Assembly: GCF_027923545.1 (NCBI RefSeq)
Contig: NZ_BROH01000003.1
Location: 62,001-126,000 of the forward strand
Direction of reading: 5' to 3'
DNA length: 64,000 nucleotides
From: Sinisalibacter aestuarii
GTDB taxonomy: Bacteria; Pseudomonadota; Alphaproteobacteria; Rhodobacterales; Rhodobacteraceae
Shown here: positions 27,593-36,096 of the stretch, in pieces
Layout: each line of letters starts with the position of its first letter
Position numbering within the stretch: position 1 is the first letter of the stretch
Notes under the pieces: model-generated
The model's database searches: none
What the model was told of the DNA's origin: nothing
The model's input: the letters and a program-made list of their open reading frames with translations, nothing else
Made by a program: the position numbers and the translations under genes

Positions 27593-29014
27593 TCAGCGCC
27601 GGGGCGGCAGGTTGGGCGGGCAATAGCGCGGCATATATTCCCACCGCGTGCGGGCGCTCTCATCCACCCGGTGAAACTCCGGCCTGTCGGGGTTTCGCGG
27701 AATCCGGCGCGGCTCCTTGAGGGGCAGATACCACCAGGCAAGGCTGCGGCGATACCAGCGTGGCCGCCCCGGCTCGCGCCGCGCGCGCGATTTCGGGAAG
27801 ATCTCCAGCAGGTGCCACAGCAGCGGCGCAAGCAGCCCGCGCGGCCAGTGCGAATCGTGGATCGGTGCGAGCGGGTCCGGCCCGGCATAGGCATGGCCGC
27901 CGGGGGTGCGGTGGCTGGTATGGCCCTCCCAGTAGCCGCGCCGGTGGCCCTGCTTGATCTTCAGCCCCGGCGCATGGGTGATCCAGCCGGGCCGGGGCAG
28001 GGGCGTTGTCTTGCCCTCGGCGGCGCGTTTGGCCTCGCGCGCGTCGATCCCGGCGATCAGCCGGGCATGATGGGCCTCGTCCTCGGCATCGGCCAGCGCC
28101 TCCATCCGTTCCAGCTCGTCGAGCATCCACACCAGGGTGATCTTGCCAATGCCGCTCTCGTCCTCGCGGGCGCTGCCGCCGATATCGGAATGGTAGCCGG
28201 GAAACCAGCGCTGGCGGACGAACTGGCTGCGCCGCCGGCTCGCGTGGCGGTAATTGTTGCCGTAATAGGCGTGGGCGTCCGGCCCGGTCTCGTCCCAGAG
28301 CTGGGCGCGAAACAGCGAGCGGCGCTCGTCGATGGCCAGCGCATGGAGCACGATCCGCACCGAGACATTGGCGTTCACGCTGGCATGGGTGCCGAACTCG
28401 GCCAGCGAGCCGTGCCGGAGCAGATTGCGCCCGATCCGGCGGAAGCGGATCATCGAATTGACCGTATCGAAGAGCAGGAGCGCGCGGATCGGTGCAGGCT
28501 GGGGCCGCAGCGCCTGCGCATAGGCGCGCATGGCACGGAAGACCGTGGCGGGATCGTCGCCGGGATCGGAATCGGTGATCCGCCGGTAGGCGCGGAACAC
28601 CGGCGCCACGAGGTGCAGCTTGTCGGGCGTGAGCAGGCCGAAATTGTGGATGAATCCGGCAAGGATGCGCGCGCCATAGGCCCCGCGCGAGAAACCGGCG
28701 ATATAGATCCGGTCTTTCTCGTAATCCTGCCTGGTGTCGCGTTCGCCCGCATGGCCGTATTCGCGGCAGATATAGCGGTAGGCGTCGAGCACATCGTCTT
28801 CCAGCCCATAGCCGAAAGCCTGCCCGATCAGCCCGAGGATCGCCTGCCGGGTCGGGCCGAGAAGCTGCGAGCTGTCATTGGTGCCCACACCCATGATGTA
28901 GCGCACGGCCTGGGTGTTCTTGTCCAGCCCCTTGTAGAGCTTGAGGATATTCGTGTCGCGGTCGCCGATCTCGTTATTGGTGCCGTCGATGCAGACGATG
29001 ATCTTGCGGGCCAT
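27593..29014 (-). CDS. DUF2235 family alpha/beta hydrolase (Tle1-like phospholipase fold)
   Basis: This is a 473-residue protein with a strong GGGAGG ribosome-binding site. DUF2235 features are IIVCIDGTNNEIGDRDTN at the N terminus, the nucleophile elbow YIAGFSRGAYGARILAG near 110 (GFSRG as GxSxG), and later FPGYHSDIGGS, which carries an Asp. The DUF2235 family includes type VI secretion phospholipase effectors, but no T6SS or immunity gene is near and many members are plain intracellular hydrolases. It has no signal peptide. It is convergent with manC, with only three bases between stops. Confidence 0.8.
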   Translation of the reverse strand: MARKIIVCIDGTNNEIGDRDTNILKLYKGLDKNTQAVRYIMGVGTNDSSQLLGPTRQAILGLIGQAFGYGLEDDVLDAYRYICREYGHAGERDTRQDYEKDRIYIAGFSRGAYGARILAGFIHNFGLLTPDKLHLVAPVFRAYRRITDSDPGDDPATVFRAMRAYAQALRPQPAPIRALLLFDTVNSMIRFRRIGRNLLRHGSLAEFGTHASVNANVSVRIVLHALAIDERRSLFRAQLWDETGPDAHAYYGNNYRHASRRRSQFVRQRWFPGYHSDIGGSAREDESGIGKITLVWMLDELERMEALADAEDEAHHARLIAGIDAREAKRAAEGKTTPLPRPGWITHAPGLKIKQGHRRGYWEGHTSHRTPGGHAYAGPDPLAPIHDSHWPRGLLAPLLWHLLEIFPKSRARREPGRPRWYRRSLAWWYLPLKEPRRIPRNPDRPEFHRVDESARTRWEYMPRYCPPNLPPRR

Positions 29015-29079
29015 GAACGCGCCTCCCTGATGCAACCGAGGGTAGCGCGGGGGGCGTGAAACTCAAGCCCGCCCGAGGC

Positions 29080-31107
29080 TCAGCGCCGCCGCCTGCGCCG
29101 CCGCGCCCCGTCCTCGCCGCCGGCCCCGGTGAAGACCGGCTCGGGCAGCGGCACCACGGCGCGCAGGCCGGTGAACGGATCGGCGGCGTTGGGCAGCGCG
29201 GTAGCGGCGACGAAATGCTCCTGAAAGCGCGGCTCGATGGCGGTTTCGACCTTCTCGACCTCGTGGACCACGCGCTCGATCTCGGCGCGCGCGCCGGTGT
29301 TGAGCAGCGCGATCCGCGCACCGGTGCCCGCCGCATTGCCCGCGGAGGCCACCTTGTCGAGCGGCACATCCGGGATCATCCCCAGCACCATCGCGTGTTT
29401 GGCGCTGATATGCGCGCCGAACGCCCCGGCCAGCACCACCCGGTCCACATGATCGACGCCGCGCTTGTCCATCAGCAGCCGCGCGCCCGCGTAGAGCGCG
29501 GCCTTGGCCATCTGGATCGCGCGGATATCGGCATTGGTGACGGTGATGCGCGGGGTGGTCTCGTCGCCCTGCCAGAGCACGTAAGACTGGGTGCGCCCGT
29601 CGGCGATGCAGCGGGGCGTGCCGGTTTCTTCCGCCGTGCCGATCAGGCCCTTGGCGTCGACGATCCCGGCCATGCGCATCTCGGCCATGACCTCGATGAT
29701 GCCCGATCCGCAGATGCCGGTAAGGCCGGTGCCCGCGATGGCGGCGGCAAAGCCCGGCGCGTCGGACCACAGATCGGAGCCGATCACCCGAAAGCGCGGC
29801 TCTTTCGTCGCCGGGTCGATCTCGACCCGCTCGATGGCGCCGGGCGCGGCGCGCTGGCCGGCGCTGATCTGCGCCCCCTCGAAGGCGGGGCCGGTGGGCG
29901 AGGAACAGGCCAGCACGCCCGACTTGTCGCCCAGCAGGATCTCGGCATTGGTGCCGACATCGACCACCAGAACCAGATCGTCGGATTTGTGCGGCGCTTC
30001 CGAGAGCGCCACAGCGGCGGCATCGGCCCCGACATGGCCCGCGATCAGCGGCAGCACATAGGCGCGGCTGGCCGGGGCGAGGGCGGTCAGCCCGAGATCG
30101 GCGGCGCTGAGCCGCTGCGCCGCGCCGGTGGCCAGCGCGAAGGGGGCCTGACCAAGCTCGTAGGGGTCGAGCCCGAGGAACAGGTGATGCATCACCGGGT
30201 TCATCACGAAGGCGCTGTCGAGGATCTCGCCCGCCGAGATCCCGGCTTCCGCCACCAGCGTGGCGATCAGCCCGTTCAGCCCCTCGCGCACGGCTCCGGT
30301 GAGCTCCGCCGCGCCGCCCTCGTTCATCATCGCGTGGGAGACGCGGCTCATCACGTCTTCGCCATAGCGGATCTGCGGGTTCATCAGCCCGGAAGAGGCG
30401 ACCACCTCGCCGGTGGTGAGGTTGGTGAGATGGCCCGCGATGGTGGTGGAGCCGATATCGACGGCAAGGCCATAGGCCCCCTCGTGAAACCCGGGCCAGA
30501 GCGCGATCACCGTGGCTGGCCCATCGGTATGGATCGCGGCGGTCACGGCCCATTTTTCCTTGCGCAGCGTCTTCTGCAGATCGGGAAGCAGGGCGAAATC
30601 GAAATCGAGCGCGTCGAGCCCCATTTCGGCCTTGAGCGCCGACAGCAGCCGCTCCAGATCGCCCTCGGGCTTGTGCATGTCGGGCTCGGCGACCTCGACG
30701 TAATGCAGCCGTACCGCCGGATCGAGCACGATGTCGCGCACTTCGGCGCGCTTGCGCACCACCTGCTTATGCACCTGGCTTTCGGGCGGCACGTCGATCA
30801 CCACATCGGCGAGAATCTCGGCCTGGCAGCCAAGCCGGCGGCCCGGTTTCAGCCCGCGCACCCGGTCATAGCGCTCTTCGACGGCGTTGACGGGCGAGAG
30901 CGCATCCTCGCCCACGGTGATGCCATGCTTGGCGTGCTGGCCGAAGCTGGGCGCGACCTGGCATTTGGAGCAGACCCCGCGCCGGCCGCAGACCGAATCG
31001 AGATCGACGCCGAGCGCGCGGGCGGCGTCCAGCACCCTGGTGCCCGGCGCCACGCGGCCGCGCTTGCCCGAGGGGGTGAAGATCACGAGGGGGTCTTGGT
31101 CTGCCAT
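29080..31107 (-). CDS. RACo-like ferredoxin/ASKHA activator (DUF4445 family)
   Basis: This is a 675-residue protein. Residues 1-105 are a plant-type 2Fe-2S domain with cysteines in DSVCGRRGVCSKCQVAP and RLGCQAE. After a linker, an actin-like ATPase part follows: YGLAVDIGSTTIAGHL near 222, VLVVDVGTNAEILLG near 370 and VVLAGAFGAHIS near 565. Such proteins use ATP to reductively reactivate corrinoid proteins in methyl-transfer systems (RACo, RamA). The extreme C terminus is seven consecutive Arg. No corrinoid protein or methyltransferase gene is in this window. It is divergent from the SLC13 transporter. Confidence 0.85.
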   Translation of the reverse strand: MADQDPLVIFTPSGKRGRVAPGTRVLDAARALGVDLDSVCGRRGVCSKCQVAPSFGQHAKHGITVGEDALSPVNAVEERYDRVRGLKPGRRLGCQAEILADVVIDVPPESQVHKQVVRKRAEVRDIVLDPAVRLHYVEVAEPDMHKPEGDLERLLSALKAEMGLDALDFDFALLPDLQKTLRKEKWAVTAAIHTDGPATVIALWPGFHEGAYGLAVDIGSTTIAGHLTNLTTGEVVASSGLMNPQIRYGEDVMSRVSHAMMNEGGAAELTGAVREGLNGLIATLVAEAGISAGEILDSAFVMNPVMHHLFLGLDPYELGQAPFALATGAAQRLSAADLGLTALAPASRAYVLPLIAGHVGADAAAVALSEAPHKSDDLVLVVDVGTNAEILLGDKSGVLACSSPTGPAFEGAQISAGQRAAPGAIERVEIDPATKEPRFRVIGSDLWSDAPGFAAAIAGTGLTGICGSGIIEVMAEMRMAGIVDAKGLIGTAEETGTPRCIADGRTQSYVLWQGDETTPRITVTNADIRAIQMAKAALYAGARLLMDKRGVDHVDRVVLAGAFGAHISAKHAMVLGMIPDVPLDKVASAGNAAGTGARIALLNTGARAEIERVVHEVEKVETAIEPRFQEHFVAATALPNAADPFTGLRAVVPLPEPVFTGAGGEDGARRRRRRR

Positions 31108-31229
31108 GCGGGTCTCCGATTGGGCCTTTGTAGCGTGCGGGCGGGGCGGTGCAAGCGCTCGCGCTCAGCAGAGCAGGGGCGGGGCGGTGGCATCTGGCCA
31201 TTTGCGCCGGGTTCGGCCACAACACCGAC

Positions 31230-32639
31230 ATGACCGCGCCATCCAGCCCCGCCACCCGCAGCCACGACCGCCGCCGCCTCGCAAAGATCGCGGGGCTGGC
31301 GCTGGTAACCGGGGCCACGGCGCTCGCCGCCTTCACCGCGATGGAGCCGCGCATGGCGGCCACGGCGGTGCTCACGGTGGTCTGTATCGGCCTCTGGGCC
31401 ACCGCGCTGGTGCCGGAATACTGGACCGGCTTCGCCTTTTTCCTCGCCGCGATGCTGCTGCATCTCGCCCCCGCCGAGGTGGTGTTTTCCGGCTTCCATT
31501 CCTCGACCTTCTGGCTGCTGTTCTCGGGCCTCGTCCTCGGTGCGGCGATCAAGCATACCGGGCTCGGCAAGCGCTCGGCGGCGCTGCTGGCGCGGATGCT
31601 GGGGCGGCGCTACTGGCAGGTGATTGCGGGCATCGTCCTGTTCGGGGTGGGGCTGGCCTTCATCATGCCCTCGTCGATGGGGCGGGTGGTGATGCTGGTG
31701 CCGATCATCATCGCGCTGGCCGATCACATGGGCTATGGCCCCGACGACAAGGGGCGCATCGGCATGCTGATGGCCGGCGCCTTCGGCACCTTCGCGCCCG
31801 CCTTCACCATCCTGCCCGCCAATGTGCCCAACATGATCCTCACCGGCATGGCCGAGGCGCAATATGGCCAGCATCTTTCATACTTCACCTATATGCTGCT
31901 GCATTTTCCGGTGCTCGGGGCGCTGAAGGCGGGCGTGGTGGTCGGGCTGATCCTGTGGCTCTTTCCCGACCGCGATCCGGCCCCGGTTCCGGCGGACGAC
32001 CGCGCCGCGACGCCGATGAATGCCAGCGAGCGGCGGCTGATCGCACTGCTGGCGCTGGCGCTGCTGTTGTGGTTCACCGACGCGCTGCACGGCATGTCGC
32101 CCGCCTGGGTCGGGCTCGGCGCCGCGCTTTATGCGCTCTGGCCCGGATCGGGGCTGACCTCGAAGACGGTGCTGAACGAAGATATCAGCTATGGCCCGCT
32201 CTTTTTCATCGCCGCGATCATGGGGCTGGGCGCGGTCAGTTCGGCCACCGGGCTGGGCGAAACGCTGGTGGCGATGATGAGCGAGCAGGCGGGCTTTGCG
32301 ACCGACCGTCCGGTGGGCAATGTGGTGGGGCTCGCCCTGATTTCGACGCTGGTCGCCACGGTCACCAACCTGCCCAGCGTGCCCGCGATCATGACGCCGC
32401 TGGCGGGCGAGCTGGCCGTGGCCACCGGCCTGCCGCTCGCCACGGTGCTGATGACGCAGGTGCTGGCCTTCTCCAACGTGCTCCTGCCGCATCAGGCGCC
32501 GCCGCTGGTGATGGCGACGCAGGTGGCAAAGCTGCCCTCGGGCGCCCTGCTGCGGATGACGCTCTCGCTTTTCGCGCTCACGCTGCTGGTGCTCACGCCG
32601 CTCGACCTGGTCTGGTGGCATGTTCTTGGCCTCCTGTGA
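31230..32639 (+). CDS. SLC13/DASS-family sodium-coupled anion transporter
   Basis: This 469-residue inner-membrane transporter has about twelve hydrophobic segments. The divalent-anion:Na+ symporter pattern is visible in HSSTFWLLFSGLVLGAAIKH near 90, IMPSSMGRVVMLVPIIIALA near 147 and ATVTNLPSVPAIMTPLAGE near 385. Substrates of the family are dicarboxylates, citrate or sulfate. The loop near 250 is acidic (DRDPAPVPADDR). ATG 31230 is favoured; an ATG 27 codons upstream would add a non-membrane extension. Confidence 0.82.
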   Translation: MTAPSSPATRSHDRRRLAKIAGLALVTGATALAAFTAMEPRMAATAVLTVVCIGLWATALVPEYWTGFAFFLAAMLLHLAPAEVVFSGFHSSTFWLLFSGLVLGAAIKHTGLGKRSAALLARMLGRRYWQVIAGIVLFGVGLAFIMPSSMGRVVMLVPIIIALADHMGYGPDDKGRIGMLMAGAFGTFAPAFTILPANVPNMILTGMAEAQYGQHLSYFTYMLLHFPVLGALKAGVVVGLILWLFPDRDPAPVPADDRAATPMNASERRLIALLALALLLWFTDALHGMSPAWVGLGAALYALWPGSGLTSKTVLNEDISYGPLFFIAAIMGLGAVSSATGLGETLVAMMSEQAGFATDRPVGNVVGLALISTLVATVTNLPSVPAIMTPLAGELAVATGLPLATVLMTQVLAFSNVLLPHQAPPLVMATQVAKLPSGALLRMTLSLFALTLLVLTPLDLVWWHVLGLL

Positions 32640-32649
32640 GGCCAGCGGG

Positions 32650-32985
32650 TTACATCGAGAACGAGGTGCCGCAGCCGCAGGACGAGGTGGCGTTGGGGTT
32701 GTCGATCACGAAGCGTGCGCCGATCAGCTCTTCGGTGAAGTCGATCACCGCATTGGCAAGGAAGGGCAGCGACACTTCGTCGATCACCACCCGCTCGACG
32801 CCATCGGGCCCGTCAAGCACCAGATCGCCCTCGGCGGGATCGTCGAGGCTGATATCGTACTGAAAGCCGGAGCAGCCGCCACCTTCAACGGCGATGCGCA
32901 GCGCCTTGCCGCTTTCGCCCGCGCCGATCTCGTGCAGACGGCTATAGGCGCGTTCGGTCACTTTCGGGGGCAGGGTCAGTTCCAT
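32650..32985 (-). CDS. erpA: A-type iron-sulfur carrier protein (ErpA/IscA family)
   Basis: This 111-residue A-type carrier delivers Fe-S clusters to apo-proteins. The three conserved cysteines are present: GGGCSGFQYDI (Cys about 38) and the C-terminal TSSCGCGTSFSM pair. MELTLPPKV is the assumed N terminus, after a GAGG ribosome-binding site. The IEGGGCSGFQY-like core fits ErpA better than SufA, but the symbol is tentative. A second A-type gene lies at 58641. It is divergent from dgt, as in many Rhodobacteraceae. Confidence 0.85.
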   Translation of the reverse strand: MELTLPPKVTERAYSRLHEIGAGESGKALRIAVEGGGCSGFQYDISLDDPAEGDLVLDGPDGVERVVIDEVSLPFLANAVIDFTEELIGARFVIDNPNATSSCGCGTSFSM

Positions 32986-33073
32986 GACAACCTCGGGTTT
33001 CGTCTGTTCGCGTTTTGTGAATATATGGGCGGCGGGACAGGGCGGCAAGGACCGCCGCGATCACAGAGGCACC

Positions 33074-34237
33074 ATGCTCGCCAGTTATGCCTGCACCCCC
33101 GCCGAAACGCGCGGGCGGCTCTACGATGAAAACGAGAGCGCCTTCCGCTCGCCGTTCCAGCGCGACCGCGACCGGATCATCCATTCCTCGGCCTTCCGCC
33201 GGCTCAAGCACAAGACGCAGGTCTTCGTCGAGCATGAGGGCGATTATTACCGCACCCGGCTGACCCATTCGATCGAGGTGGCGCAGGTGGCGCGCACCAT
33301 CGCCGGGGCGCTGGGGTTCAACGAATATCTCACCGAGGGCGTGGCGCTGGCGCATGATCTGGGCCACACCCCCTTCGGCCATACCGGCGAGGATGCGCTG
33401 AACGCGCTGATGAAGCCCTATGGCGGCTTCGACCACAACGCCCAGGCGCTGAAGATCGTCACCTCGCTGGAGCGCCATTACGCCGAGTGGGACGGGCTCA
33501 ACCTGACCTGGGAAAGCCTTGAAGGCATTGCCAAACACAATGGCCCGGTGACGCTGCTGCGGGGCGACGGCCCCGTCACCGGCGATCTGCCCTTCGCGCT
33601 GGCCGATTACAACGCAAGGCACGACCTTGAATTGCACACCCATGCCAGCGGCGAGGCGCAGGTGGCGGCAATCTCCGACGATATCGCCTATAACAACCAC
33701 GATCTGCATGACGGGCTGCGCGCCGGGCTGTTCACCGTCGCCGAGATCTGCGATCTGCCCATTGTCGGGCGGGCCTTTGCCGAGGTGGACCGGAAATATC
33801 CCGGCCTCGGCGCCGAACGCCGCCGCCACGAGGCGCTGCGCCGGGTGTTCGGGGTGATGGTGGAAGACGTGCTGATCACCTCGCGCCGTCTGTTGCAGGA
33901 GGTCAATCCCGGCTCGGCGGGCGATATCCGCATGGCGGGCCGCCCGGTGATCCGCTTCTCGGACCATTTGTTCAACGATCTGAAAGAGATCCGCGCCTTC
34001 CTGTTCAAACGGATGTATCGCGCCCCCTCGGTGGTGGCGATGCGCGAACAGGTGACGCGGGTGGTCGAGGAGCTGTTTCCGCTGTTCATGAACGACACCG
34101 CGCTGCTGCCGGAGGATTGGCGCGAGGATGTGGCGCGGGCGCAGAGCGAGACGGAACTGGCGCGGATCGTGGGCGATTACATCGCCGGGATGACGGACCG
34201 CTTCGCGCTGGAGACGCATAAGCGGCTGATTGGGTAG
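33074..34237 (+). CDS. dgt: Deoxyguanosinetriphosphate triphosphohydrolase-like protein
   Basis: This 387-residue HD-domain enzyme hydrolyses dNTPs to deoxynucleosides and triphosphate. It shows SSAFRRLKHKTQVF near 37, RLTHSIEVAQVAR near 62 (first His of the HD site), and the metal-binding ALAHDLGHTPFGHTGEDAL near 92. SDDIAYNNHDLHDGL lies near 200 and HLFNDLKEIRAFLF near 296. The GAGG ribosome-binding site supports ATG 33074. Its 3' side borders the AT-rich island. Confidence 0.93.
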   Translation: MLASYACTPAETRGRLYDENESAFRSPFQRDRDRIIHSSAFRRLKHKTQVFVEHEGDYYRTRLTHSIEVAQVARTIAGALGFNEYLTEGVALAHDLGHTPFGHTGEDALNALMKPYGGFDHNAQALKIVTSLERHYAEWDGLNLTWESLEGIAKHNGPVTLLRGDGPVTGDLPFALADYNARHDLELHTHASGEAQVAAISDDIAYNNHDLHDGLRAGLFTVAEICDLPIVGRAFAEVDRKYPGLGAERRRHEALRRVFGVMVEDVLITSRRLLQEVNPGSAGDIRMAGRPVIRFSDHLFNDLKEIRAFLFKRMYRAPSVVAMREQVTRVVEELFPLFMNDTALLPEDWREDVARAQSETELARIVGDYIAGMTDRFALETHKRLIG

Positions 34238-34470
34238 GGGGCAAAGCCTTTGCGGACTATTAATTGGCAAGCCCGGACCGGCAAAACCGGCCCATAGTTG
34301 ACTTTCACCATTCAGGAACCGATGCAACCTGGCTTTCCCGAAGCAGTCATTTATGGCATTTGCTTGAGGAATTTCGCTCGCTACCGATTTGTTTTTGTTA
34401 TGCAGTCAAAGTTGCGCAGGGAAGCAAAGGTCCGTTGTGCGGCGACGACGGGCAAAACTTAGGGGATCAA

Positions 34471-35151
34471 ATGGCGTTTGCACCTAAAGATACAAAGCTT
34501 CTATGGGGACGGGCCGCGGGTATTTGTAGCAACCCAGAATGTCGCAAGAAACTCACCGCGACGGGCGCTGATGGAAAGAGTTTTCTGACTGGGGAGATGG
34601 CACACCAAATCGCGCAAAGTCCTGACGGACCACGTGGGGCGGACGGCGGAGGAGATGATACTTATGATAACCTGATCCTTCTTTGCCCAACTTGCCATCG
34701 AACTATCGACAAGGCGCCTGAAGGCACATTTCCTGTAGAGCTACTGAAGGAATGGAAGAAGATACACGAAGATTGGGTTGATAGTTGGGCAACGGAGGGG
34801 ACATACAAAACATCGGCCGAGGTGGCGAAGGAGATTCAGCGCCTCTTGATTGAAAACCGCACACACTTTGAGGAATATGGCCCAAAGTCTGATGCGGCTG
34901 CGGAAAACCCCGCTTCCACTGCTCAAGCGATTTGGGCCGCGCGAAAGTTGGACACTCTTCTGCCGAACAACCGAAGGATCGTATCGCTGATGGAAAAATA
35001 TTCCAAAATGATGCCAGACGCCGCAATTTCTAGTTTTCCAAAATTCAAAATGCATGCCGAGGCATTTGAGGGAAATCAGTACGAAAGGGTTGAAAAATAC
35101 CCTTTGTTTCCAAGCGAGTTTGCTGAGGCGATAGAGGAAATTTTGGAGTGA
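34471..35151 (+). CDS. HNH endonuclease, first gene of an AT-rich three-gene cassette
   Basis: This 226-residue protein follows AGGGG with good spacing. The HNH domain covers residues 8-95. Zinc ligands are Cys19 and Cys24 (CSNPEC) and Cys72 and Cys75 (CPTCH). GEMAH (catalytic His45), the YDNLILLC Asn and His76 are also present. The GEMAH...SPDGPRG...NLILLC layout resembles the HNH domain of antiphage effectors such as Cap5. The C-terminal 125 residues (NPASTAQAIW, LLPNNRRIVSLMEKYS, RVEKYPLFPSEF) are too short for a SAVED sensor and belong to no domain I can name. GC content is visibly lower than in the flanking genes. The stop overlaps the next gene (GTGA). Confidence 0.8.
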   Translation: MAFAPKDTKLLWGRAAGICSNPECRKKLTATGADGKSFLTGEMAHQIAQSPDGPRGADGGGDDTYDNLILLCPTCHRTIDKAPEGTFPVELLKEWKKIHEDWVDSWATEGTYKTSAEVAKEIQRLLIENRTHFEEYGPKSDAAAENPASTAQAIWAARKLDTLLPNNRRIVSLMEKYSKMMPDAAISSFPKFKMHAEAFEGNQYERVEKYPLFPSEFAEAIEEILE

Positions 35152-35555
35152 CTAACGGCTCAAATGGTTACGGCGTGACTTTACCTCAGATCCGCTTCAT
35201 TTCGAAGCTGCTTCACGCGCACAGAAATGTTGAGCAGGTTACTAGGACAAACGACATTCAGTTTGACTTAATGACTTCTCGGGGGGTGGACTTACGGCTC
35301 ATCTGTGTAAACGAGTACACCTGTGGACTTGCAAAGGTTCTAGAGGTCTTAGAAGACTTTCCCGGGACAAATATCATCTACGTAGGTGGAGCTTGGAATG
35401 GTTATACCATGCAAGCCAAGGAATACTGCATTGAAGCACAGCTTGGTCTTTTCAACGCGAGCGAAATAAATGGGGCACTCTGTCATGACGACTATTGGCT
35501 TTATTCTCGGAAAGGTGAAAGTGGAAATCCGGTCTATCCTACAAAAGCGTCCTGA
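35148..35555 (+). CDS. Unknown 135-residue protein, second gene of the cassette
   Basis: The start is GTG overlapping the HNH stop codon, a sign of translational coupling. I do not recognise a family. The protein looks like a compact alpha/beta fold with conserved-looking strings LRLICVNEYTCGLAKV, IIYVGGAWNGYTMQAKEY, EAQLGLFNASEINGAL and HDDYW. Aromatic, Asn and Asp residues are unusually dense in the second half. The 3' end overlaps the nucleotidyltransferase gene by 71 bases in another frame. The fixed order suggests it partners the nucleotidyltransferase or the nuclease. Codon use is AT-richer than the chromosome. Confidence 0.65.
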   Translation: MTNGSNGYGVTLPQIRFISKLLHAHRNVEQVTRTNDIQFDLMTSRGVDLRLICVNEYTCGLAKVLEVLEDFPGTNIIYVGGAWNGYTMQAKEYCIEAQLGLFNASEINGALCHDDYWLYSRKGESGNPVYPTKAS

Positions 35556-35796
35556 AATCCAAGAAGTTTATGGCTTTGGATCCTTTTTTAGAAACCAGTC
35601 GTTCAACGACATTGATCTTCTTTTTGTACTCCGCGGCGATAACGTGTCGCTATTGGTCGCCTCTAAGGAAATTCGGTCCCTGATATTCGACACATCTAGA
35701 AAATTAGGTATCACGCTTGATCCGCTGATACTCACCGAAAGAGAGCTTGAAGAATCTCCGCTACGCGACATGCACGAACTCAGGCTATTGTCGTAA
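35485..35796 (+). CDS. Minimal nucleotidyltransferase (MNT-type, pol beta superfamily)
   Basis: This 103-residue protein reads VYGFGSFFRNQSFNDIDLLFVL. Gly32-Ser33 are the GS motif, Asp42 and Asp44 the metal-binding pair, and Asp79 in GITLDPLIL the third acid, so the catalytic triad is complete. Such minimal nucleotidyltransferases modify proteins or RNA with nucleotides, often as antitoxins or toxins, and usually need a partner. No HEPN partner is visible. ATG 35485 is taken; ATG 35470 in the same frame is also possible. The gene overlaps the previous one by 71-86 bases. Confidence 0.75.
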   Translation: MTTIGFILGKVKVEIRSILQKRPEIQEVYGFGSFFRNQSFNDIDLLFVLRGDNVSLLVASKEIRSLIFDTSRKLGITLDPLILTERELEESPLRDMHELRLLS

Positions 35797-36096
35797 CTGG
35801 TCAAGATATTGCACCGAAGCGAACGGCCGGAATCAAAGTGTAGAAACAGCGGTTCGCACCTGCGGCGAACGTCCGGTCTCCGCCCGAAGTGACCAAATGG
35901 GCGGCAGTGCGAGGGGTCGGGATTGGAATCTGAGCAGCGGTTGGGCGCGCGGTTGTCCCAGATCGGAGCAGTTGTGACACCAAATCGCGCGGCCATAGGG
36001 TCGACCGTGCGATGCCCGGGCCGCTGCGCGGCCGCGAGCGTGTCGTTCGAAGGAGGCGCGGCGGTCGCTCTCCGCGCCACGTCACAAAGCCGCTGT
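35797..36096. other. Non-coding right border of the island
   Basis: These 300 bases lie between the nucleotidyltransferase and the UbiH-like gene, whose 3' ends converge here. No gene is visible. The base composition returns from AT-rich to GC-rich across it, so the island edge probably lies here. No direct repeats, tRNA or integrase remnant were seen. Confidence 0.4.

Noticed and set aside
27583-27595. 13-base palindrome between the manC and DUF2235 stops, and a similar one at 9081-9092
   Set aside because: TGA facing TCA in convergent genes is self-complementary by itself, so the symmetry is largely forced. There is no U-run to call a terminator.
34471-35796. Calling the island a CBASS system
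   Set aside because: The nucleotidyltransferase has 103 residues and lacks the CD-NTase helical domain, and the HNH protein lacks a SAVED domain. Only the HNH domain resembles a CBASS effector.
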